15,351 nt of DNA from Phoronis ovalis (lineage: Eukaryota; Phoronida; Phoronidae): assembly GCA_028565635.1 (NCBI GenBank), contig JAOXYB010028044.1:1-15351 (forward strand). The letters are read 5' to 3'. The notes beneath the pieces were generated by a model, which searched no databases, had not been told where the DNA came from, and saw only the letters and a program-made list of their open reading frames with translations. Positions 9,101-15,351 of the stretch are shown here, one piece after another; positions within the stretch are counted from its first letter, which is position 1, and every line of letters begins with the position of its first letter. A program made the translations under genes and the position numbers.

Positions 9101-12100
9101 TCAGAGGATAGCTGGACACCTGTATTTATAAAACATAATAGCTTGATGAAGCTTGCTCTATTTTATATTTGCATGAACCAGTGATGCCGGGCTGTGATGA
9201 CGGAGATGGATGGGAATCTAATTACCTATGTCTGTCCGTCCACTTTAATCATTTATATACGAATAATTGTTTGTTTTTTTTGCCAACACATCATCACTAT
9301 CATACCATACCACAAACTGATTTATGACAGTATGACATGGGTGACTTTTAAAACTTGCAATTTGTAAAGAAACGGTAAATTAAACATAGACGCTATGCAT
9401 GTGTACAAAATTAACCGAGCAGATTCGTAGATTCAAAATCTAAATTATTCATGCTACGATGATAATGCAATTACTTGTCAACCGATCACATCACACCATC
9501 GCCAATAATTAATTTCAAACTTAATTCTTAATATCACGTATCGTATTTCAAAGAGGTCGAATAGACAAAGTATTAGAATTCCAATTTGCCATTCATATAT
9601 TCATTCAAATGTTTTTATGACACTGAACGAAAAACGAATGAATGATTAGTCAAATATTTGTGTATTAAAATTAGATCTAGTCTTACTATTTTAAATGTAA
9701 GTGTGTAAAAAATTTTTTTTCAATATAACATTGCTTATTCATAAAATAAAAGGCCCCATACCCATGTTTTACAAATATTAAACAATTTTTCAAACATGTG
9801 TATCATACAATAATAATTGTCATGCTTGTAGTCTTCATTTAACAAGATACCAATGCCCCATGCTAGTGGCAAAATGCCTCCTGCTTCCTATATGCTCTTC
9901 AAGCAGATGGTACTCAGCAAAGTTGGTTGCAAATAAATGCGACTATTATATTCGCGCTTTTAACTTTCTAAATGTACTAACTCTTTTTTCGTGATCTCGA
10001 ACAACGAGTCGGTAAAATCTAATGGTTTCAAAATGTTCTCGTAAATTCTTTGCATGTTGGAATAAATTGTATTTCGTAATTTTAATCAATTAACCCGTTT
10101 TCACACTAATTTTAATACTAAATTATTAACTTGCAGTTTATATGCATAAACTTCTTTATTTAGATAGTTATAAATTAATTTTTACTATAAAATATTCAGA
10201 AGTTTGCGAAAAATACGTGTAATATTAGAATTATTAAAATGTTTTCTTCAAGGAGGGACCTCTTATTTTTTATATTTAGAGGGCAATGGACGGTAATACT
10301 CAATGGACGGAAATACTCAATGGACGGTAATACTCAATGGACGGTAATACTCATTGGACGGTAATACTCATTGACTCAAAAAACAATTATAAGTAACATG
10401 ATGTAGTTATGAAGCAAAAAGTTCCAATTATCTAGAAAATTATTTTCGCATTTTCTCTACAAGCCCATCTGAGTGTAACCAAGTGAAACAAGCTAAAATA
10501 TAATAGAAACTTTAGAAAGAAATTATACTGAATGTTAAGATGTTATTTATATAAATATCAACGCATAACTTCATCAACATAAAAGTAATAATCTAGAAAC
10601 TTGTTTTTACATTTTCTATAAAGTCATCTGCTCTAAACCAAAAACGAATTAAGATTGGATAAATATTTATGTATTTAAAAAAGGTGTAAAAATAACCGAG
10701 AATTTGGTAACTTATGCTGAGAAATATTTTTAAAAAAACGCCGTTATGATATTCCTTCGCTAGCTGTAATATAGATATCAGCGCTTGTATAACTTATTGT
10801 TCAGATCTGCATAAAAACAAATAGGAATATATAATAACAAATAGGAATATATAATAACAAATAGGAATATATAATAACAAAAGTTATATATAAAGATTCC
10901 TGTATTAAACATTTACATGGTTGTTAGTCGGATGAGTTGTTTTCAATCACAATTCTACTTCGTAAACAAATACCTTTGTACCTTTCAATTTTTGTCCATG
11001 CATAAGTAAATGATTTGCAAGATTAATTAGTAATACACAGGTGTGTTATGTACACCACAAATATTTTGTAATTACAGGGATGAGGTACTTTCCCACAGAT
11101 TGTGTTTACTCTAATGCGAAAAAGTCATTAATTTTTTTATAAGTTTTTACGTGGAATTAACATTAAAGTACAAGGGTTATTGATAGGTACACTATCATAG
11201 TACTTCTCCAGAGATTATCCCGCTTAATAATACAAAATAAATTAATATACATATACTTGTGAGGAAAGCCTTCAATTATCCAATGTTTTGTTTCAGAAAT
11301 GCTAGAAATATATTGTCCTTCTTTTTGAAAACCAAGTTAAAAATTAATACAACATATGACTCACAGGAAAATATTTAGAAACAAAAGTTTTTTAAATTTC
11401 GAATGGACCACGTTGAGCTTAATGTCTCAGTGTACCATGATCACTCTTTTGTTATTGAGGGCATTGAGCTAACAATATACTCCAGAGACCTGGTATGCAC
11501 TTATTTGTAATAATTACTCGATGTTTTGGCTGAAGATATGTTATTTTTTACATAAAATATGTATAATCTGCGCTATTTTGTACAATCGTTTCAATGTGCG
11601 GTTCATTCGTTATCTTACTGAACTTGAAAGTGTATAAATAACTTCTTTTGATACCTGTTAACGTCATATATATTATATTTTATCTTGTTTTGCAGATAAT
11701 CCTGCTAATGATACAGCGTATGATATATTAGACTATAGTGACTATACGATTTTCAAATATTTTTATCATGATTGTAGCATCATTTGCGTAATTGTTTTGA
11801 CAATAACTATATTTTGTTTTATGTTGTAGCACTCGTTAACCTTAGTGAAGTATGGAAAGCATTATTTATTAATAAGCAATTCCTGTAGGAAGTTCTAATT
11901 TTCGTGCAAGACTTTTGATAAAAGTACTTACTTGGAATTTCTGAATCACATATCCTTGATCCATACAAAGTCATGGTCATTAAAACTTAGCTAATTTAAT
12001 TACCTTCTCTTTACACAAAATATCAATTAAACAAAATTAAATCTATGTGACGTACACTATGTCACTGACGATTCACTGCTTCAAACCTGTAGAGAATTGT

Positions 12101-15011
12101 TACCAACCATGTACACCACAGTGGGATATACTTTAATTACGGTAAATATAACAGTACATGTGAGGCAAGAAATCCGAATGTCCAGCAGGAAACACATTAA
12201 ATGAAACTTAATGCGACAAAATGTCCATTAAAAATTATGAAAGATTGCTAAAAGTTAGAAAACAAAAACATTTGTAGGAAATCATGCCAAAGTATATTAG
12301 AGTCCATACATTAACTATTTATAAACTGTTCTCTCCTAAGTCGGCAATTTATGTCTACTGGGTAAAGTGTATGTAGTAAAACAAAGACAGACATATTGAA
12401 TACAGATGTTTAATTAACAATTATAAAACCTAATAATAAACCAAAGAACATAAACTAAGTGAAATAGTGCTCACTAATACAAAGTACAACATACTCACTA
12501 AAAGAGAAAAAAATTAATATCTACACAAAATATAATGGGCAAAGTGAACCACTGAATGACTAGGGGGTAAAGTAGCCCAAAACGAGTTATACGATGACTC
12601 CCAGGAATGAAGGAGAATGTAGTGATGCAGATACTTAAACTAGGGTAAAGTCCAGGGTGGATCGCCACTGCAAGAGCAATTCTTGTGGTATGAACAAATT
12701 TCATAGGTTCTTTTAAGAGACAGAAACTAAACAATTTGCTGGGTAGGAAATTCCTCCAAGCTTATTACATCAGTACTGTTAGTAATGCTCCTAGGATATC
12801 TATCTTTTTCTTGAAATTCAGTGATCCGGTTATCAGGAGAGCAATACATGTTCATTTGTACTTATGTCACGCCTCCATCTAATTGAAAATGAAACTTGCT
12901 GGTCCATCTCAGGAGACAGCTGTCATCTCACTAATGACTCAGTGTGAAATATAATTTTCACTAATAGGAAACAAAAAATACCCTAGAGTAAAATGACTTA
13001 ACAGAAAAAGTCATTAATTTTATATTGCTTTCAATAATTCATTAATTATTACGTAATGTGAATATTATTTTTAAACTGCTGTCAATTTATCAGGATATTG
13101 CATTAGAATTTCGCACAGAAACCAGGTAACAGTGGATTAATGTTTTATTAAGTGTTATATTTTAAAATGAAGGATTGAAAAAACATTTTATTTAATTTAT
13201 AGAATTTAATGAATGTGAGGGAAAAGACGAACCGTTTCCATGCAAGTCCGTCCAACAATGTATTGCGTTAAAGTTTGTTTGCGACAAAAACCCTGACTGT
13301 GAAGATGGTTATGATGAAGACCCAGAAATGTGCATGGCATGTAAGTACACGGTGTAGCTAATGAGTCGTGAAGAAAAATTAACAACTTATTAACAGTAAC
13401 TAGCTAGACCAACATCTATTCCAACAGTGACAAAAACTGGGCCCCTATTTTTAGGCATGTATTTAATTATTATACCAACATTACGAACACATATATTTAC
13501 ATAAAACTTATTAAAGCAGCGCTGACATTTGAGGTAGCAAAGAATAATTATATACACTATCAAAAGACATATCGAGTCGAACACCACATAAATGTATACG
13601 CAAAAGATTTGCCGAGGAACATGCGTAAAATGTATATCTCAGACTTACATGTACTTTGAATACAAAAGCTACAGCAGCAGCTTTCATAAGTAATTAAAAA
13701 TATGCAAAATTTCGTTATTTAACTATAAAGGAATATTAGCCCACCTGTGTTACATAGATCAGGTGTACGCGCATATGTGTGGTAGGCAACTTAGCTTATT
13801 ACTCTCCATGCGCATTTAATCAATGATAATAGTTAAGAAAGCATGCATCACTTTCGTATATATACGTATATTTATACTACGTTTTGTTATACTATGTTCT
13901 ACTCCTGTGATATGTTGTCAGTATAATATCAGTGATTAGACATATTTCTATGGAAACTACATGCCATAAGGTGTTCTACAGAATTGATAATGCAATGTGT
14001 TGTTTGCTTTTTGCTTAGCAATACACATGCATTTTCATGGCATTTTTCAAAAATCTAAAAAGTAGCTGTGTTGTCATATGTGCTACCCTTGCTGCTGCAT
14101 CAAATTAGAAGCATCAAAAAGCCTTTTAGTTTCTTTTTTATTTCAAAAAATTGTTCTGTTGTCTGTTGTGACACTTACATTTTGTATTATGATAAAAAGA
14201 CTAGCTATATTGGCTCTTTCTCACATAAAGGAAGTTTTGTATGTTATTTTGTCGCCTAAATTATGTCGACACTGATCTCGGCATCTTACAATTAGTACTA
14301 ATAAATACATTTGTTTCCATTTTAGTCCAGAGACCGGCTGTTCCTGAATTAGAAGCTTTCTTATCACAAGAAAAATACTGGATTATGGGGAAATTATTTG
14401 CAAATAAACCAATAGCTAAGGTGGCAACAGCTCTTGTTGGTAAGTAAACAATATAGGTAAACTAACTTTTGTGTTCCCCTTCATAGTTGCATATTATATC
14501 TTCGGTAGCATGTATAAAAATAAAGTAGACATAACATGTAAAGCAAAGTAGATGAGTCGGTTTTGTTATGGACATGTTTGGCTAAAAACTTCATTTTCTA
14601 GATAAGTTTTAAGAATACGGATCATTAATAACACTTATTAGCTTATCCTTGTGTCAAGTGTATATGATTTGATCGGAACATATATTTTGTATATTTTTAA
14701 AACACTGCGGTTCTTAGCAATTCTTTGCAATATTATACGATGCTCTTTGTTTTGGAAGATACTGCCGGGTTATGAATAAAGATAACTTAGTGTATTTTGA
14801 TATTTGCTTCTTTTTAGTAAGCCGCTCTGTCGATGATTTCCGCCGTCGTGTTGGTATGTCCCTTGCCGAATCTGATAATTTAATAACCGTGTTGAAAGCA
14901 ACCAGAAGAGGGAACAAAAGTGCGCTACAGAAGATGGGAATGAAAAGTGCCTCCTGGGGAGATGTTCAAGAAATCTTTGGCAAATTGATCAAGACCGGTT
15001 TCAGACCATAA
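5933..15011 (+). CDS. Prohormone-4 / IDLSRF-like neuropeptide precursor with LDLa domain (spliced)
   Basis: The coding sequence joins 5933-6134, 13203-13340, 14326-14439 and 14818-15011: 648 nt, 215 residues plus TAA. Every junction has GT..AG borders and keeps the frame in phase 1. Residues 1-20/21 form a signal peptide. A charged helix-prone segment (about 21-52) ends at Lys53-Arg54, and a linker GGLGWYFSNLFKP spans 55-67. An LDL-receptor class A module covers about 72-111 with six Cys and DCEDGYDE for calcium. A helical C-terminal domain covers about 117-215. The order of signal peptide, short peptide, LDLa and conserved tail, and tail motifs such as KLF, SVDDF and KLIKTGF, match arthropod prohormone-4 as I recall it. 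The product should enter the secretory pathway and be cleaved by prohormone convertases; its receptor is unknown to me. The arthropod IDLSRF peptide itself is not recognisable here. A further small phase-1 exon inside the 7-kb intron cannot be excluded. Confidence 0.85.
7152..7194. repeat. Hairpin flanked by an 8-bp direct repeat
   Basis: CTAGGATATA (7160-7169) and TATATCCTAG (7178-7187) are perfect 10-bp inverted repeats around an 8-nt loop. GAGTAAAC occurs directly before (7152-7159) and, sharing one base with the right arm, at the end (7187-7194). The layout resembles a tiny insertion with an 8-bp target-site duplication, or a transposon excision footprint. Slippage during repair could give the same pattern. 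Confidence 0.6.
8511..8836. repeat. 25-bp minisatellite, about 13 copies
   Basis: The unit begins GGCTTACTACAGTGTTCAGT and ends ACCTC. Copies start at 8511, 8540 (after an extra 4 nt) and then every 25 nt to 8815. Copies 2-4 read TATAG where the others read TACAG. Copies 5 and 9 end TGCCGC and copy 12 ends TACCGC, in place of TACCTC, making CCGCGG at the junction. Since 25 is not a multiple of three and the unit has no stop in any + frame, all three + frames stay open. This gives the overlapping frames at 8576-8851, 8601-8948 and 8626-8841, none of which is a gene. Confidence 0.95.
9012..9119. repeat. 27-bp minisatellite, 4 copies
   Basis: Four essentially identical units start at 9012, 9039, 9066 and 9093, each beginning GTGATGTATCAGAGGATAGC and ending CTGGACAC. 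The three junctions create CACGTG E-boxes (9036-9041, 9063-9068, 9090-9095); the fourth copy ends CACCTG instead. The 27-nt length keeps the frame, so one + frame reads DVSEDSWTR four times. That frame (8948-9184) starts with GTG, has no upstream ATG, and is not supported as a protein. The near-identity of the copies suggests recent expansion. Confidence 0.95.
10284..10377. repeat. 17-bp minisatellite, 5 copies plus a partial
   Basis: The unit CAATGGACGGTAATACT starts at 10284, 10301, 10318, 10335 and 10352, followed by a partial CATTGACTC at 10369. Copy 2 has GGAAATACT and copy 5 begins CATTGG. The array sits about 1.2 kb after the 27-bp array in the same intron. Confidence 0.95.
10404..10650. 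repeat. Diverged direct duplication, offset about 160 bp
   Basis: A block with ATCTAGAAA, TTTTYRCATTTTCT, a CATCTG motif and AACCAA occurs from about 10404 (ATCTAGAAA at 10430) and again from about 10562 (ATCTAGAAA at 10591). The second copy continues into AAAAACGAATTAAG..AAATATTTATGTATTTAAAA, which resembles a stretch near 9629-9670. These look like degenerate copies of one interspersed repeat whose family I cannot name. Confidence 0.45.
10817..10876. repeat. 20-bp AT-rich minisatellite, 3 copies
   Basis: Three identical units ACAAATAGGAATATATAATA start at 10817, 10837 and 10857, followed by ACAAAAG, where the match stops. Identity between copies indicates recent duplication or ongoing slippage. 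Confidence 0.95.
13203..13340 (+). CDS. Exon 3: LDL-receptor class A module
   Basis: The 138-nt exon starts after TTTATAG and ends before the strong donor GTAAGTAC (13341). It is phase 1 at both ends, so it is a symmetric module. It encodes about residues 68-114, with six cysteines spaced C-x8-C-x5-C-x6-C-x5-C-x10-C, an FPC motif, and CDKNPDCEDGYDEDPEMC, which contains the calcium-binding DCxDxxDE pattern. LDLa modules of about 40 residues are classically coded by single phase-1 exons in receptors. Here a single copy sits in a small secreted precursor, as in prohormone-4. All six Cys and the acidic ligands are present, so the fold should be intact. Confidence 0.9.
13341..14325 (+). other. Intron 3
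   Basis: A 985-nt phase-1 intron bounded by GTAAGTAC and TTTGTTTCCATTTTAG. It contains a 65-codon minus frame (13390-13587) and overlapping plus frames (14068-14275) that look like AT-rich chance frames. CACCTG (13742) and CAGGTG (13760) form a small inverted E-box pair. No gene is seen inside it. Confidence 0.75.
14326..14439 (+). CDS. Exon 4: first part of the conserved C-terminal domain
   Basis: The 114-nt exon is phase 1 at both ends and lies between a clear polypyrimidine acceptor and the donor GTAAGTAA (14440). It codes about residues 114-152, including QRPAVPELEAFL, a helix-forming EKYWIMGKLFANKP and IAKVATALV. The segment after the LDLa domain carries Gln-Arg-Pro rather than a dibasic pair. 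Cleavage there is therefore unlikely, and this domain probably stays linked to the LDLa module. As I recall, the arthropod homologue has Lys-Arg-Pro at this position. Confidence 0.85.
14440..14817 (+). other. Intron 4
   Basis: A 378-nt phase-1 intron from GTAAGTAA to TTTGCTTCTTTTTAG. The ATG at 14772 opens a frame continuous with exon 5, but it lies inside the intron, upstream of the acceptor, so it is not the true start. The minus frame at 14714-14917 overlaps exon 5 antisense and is a shadow. Confidence 0.8.
14818..15011 (+). CDS. Exon 5: C-terminal end of the precursor and stop
   Basis: The exon begins with TA, completing a Val codon with the last G of exon 4, and runs to TAA at 15009-15011, coding residues 152-215. 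It reads VSRSVDDFRRRVGMSLAESD, then a helical NLITVLKATRRGNKSALQ segment, then MGMKSASWGDVQEIFGKL, and ends IKTGFRP. The base composition is richer in G+C than the flanks, and the only stop is at the end. The SVDDF, GDV..KL and TGF positions agree with arthropod prohormone-4 as I recall it. Basic runs RRR (160-162) and RR (181-182) lie inside predicted helices and may not be processed. Confidence 0.88.
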
Positions 15012-15351
15012 AACTTTGACGATTAAAAGAAGAGAGTGGTTTGCCTTCCAAATTTAAAATGAAACATAATGGGGCCAGATACGGAATTGATTACCAAAAT
15101 CTGTATGTTCGTCACGTCATTTTTTTGTATGTTGGCTTTTCCAGTATAATCTTCAGTTTTGTTTAATCATTTTTAGACTCCAAAATTTTGCTATTGTTTT
15201 ATTATTTTATGATGATTCTCAAAAACTAACTCGAAATGTGTTAGCCCCTTGAGTGAGAAGTAAAACATGGTGGCATTATAAAACATCCAAAATTAAAACA
15301 AAAAAAAACGTGTATTAATATTCCCCTACTATCTTCGTATGTAGTGCCAAC
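15012..15351 (+). other. 3' UTR and possible polyadenylation region
   Basis: AT-rich sequence follows the stop codon to the window end without another gene. ATTAAA at 15022-15027 is probably too close to the stop codon to be used. ATTAAA at 15292-15297, followed by an A-rich run and then GTGTATTAATATT, is a better candidate signal with a GU-rich element. No canonical AATAAA is seen, and the real 3' end may lie beyond the window. Confidence 0.4.

Larger units (their letters stand above)
6135..13202 (+). other. Intron 2, about 7.1 kb, rich in minisatellites
   Basis: This large phase-1 intron separates the peptide exon from the LDLa exon. It ends with TTTAATTTATAG and carries tandem arrays at 8511-8836, 9012-9119, 10284-10368 and 10817-10876, a diverged duplication at about 10400-10650, and a small hairpin at 7152-7194. 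The stretches 6135-7150, 7195-8510, 9120-10280 and 10880-13200 otherwise show AT-rich sequence without a recognisable gene. Coding-like islands at 9838-9930 (minus), 11379-11492 (plus) and 12498-12734 (minus) are listed as findings or rejected. Confidence 0.7.

Noticed and set aside
8948-9184. 78-codon + frame with DVSEDSWTR repeated four times
   Set aside because: The frame begins with GTG, has no ATG before the repeat, and is explained by a 27-bp minisatellite.
12498-12734. 78-codon minus frame
   Set aside because: Hydrophobic AT-rich translation without a recognised domain; possibly a degraded repeat. Nothing links it to a gene.
11118-13021. 18-nt direct match GAAAAAGTCATTAATTTT at 11118 and near 13004
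   Set aside because: It is AT-rich and not extended by flanking similarity; a chance or trivial repeat cannot be excluded.
4094-13765. Recurring CAGGTGTG-type E-box or T-box half-sites (4094, 6292, 11038, 13742, 13760)
   Set aside because: A handful of such short matches in 15 kb is only a little above chance expectation, and they are scattered rather than clustered.
14772-14817. ATG at 14772 as the start of a separate 79-residue protein
   Set aside because: The segment before 14818 has intron character with a polypyrimidine tract and AG acceptor, and the downstream frame joins exactly to exon 4 in phase 1.

Overview
This is a metazoan nuclear window: AT-rich (estimated by eye at about two-thirds A+T), intron-containing, and full of short tandem arrays. 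The (TGAG)n tract with its flanking diverged repeats, and the gene content, suggest a lophotrochozoan, most likely a mollusc. The species is not identifiable by reading alone. No rRNA, tRNA, intact transposon or CRISPR array was seen.

The window holds one convincing gene, on the + strand, occupying about 4611-15011 plus a 3' UTR. It is a spliced secreted neuropeptide precursor of the prohormone-4 / IDLSRF-like family, known from arthropods and reported in lophotrochozoans. I join one non-coding 5' exon (about 4611-4715) to four coding exons: 5933-6134, 13203-13340, 14326-14439 and 14818-15011. The 648-nt reading frame, stop included, encodes 215 residues. All three introns inside the coding sequence fall in phase 1. 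The product has a signal peptide, a charged helix-forming peptide ending at Lys-Arg, a short aromatic linker, one LDL-receptor class A module with six Cys and a DCxDxxDE calcium site, and a conserved helical C-terminal domain ending KLIKTGFRP.

The upstream region (1-4579) is intergenic. It contains a two-unit diverged tandem repeat plus a (TGAG)n microsatellite (115-485), an array of eight TTTACCACAGGGTAT-like motifs at about 32-40 nt steps (2693-2957; one interval is longer), and two copies of a GCACACCCC...CCCGGG segment (36-77 and 2977-3016). A textbook core promoter follows: inverted CCAAT box at 4498-4505, TATA-like box at 4580-4586, and a TCAGTT initiator with A+1 at 4611.

Intron 1 carries a three-unit repeat (4841-5197). 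Intron 2, about 7.1 kb, carries at least four minisatellites with units of 25, 27, 17 and 20 bp, all between 8511 and 10876, and a hairpin flanked by an 8-bp direct repeat (7152-7194). Several long open frames in the window are by-products of these repeats rather than genes.

The points most worth following are the molluscan-type N-terminal peptides of this LDLa-containing prohormone, which do not resemble the arthropod IDLSRF peptide, two phase-compatible donor sites in the first coding exon, and a few coding-like islands that the gene model does not use.
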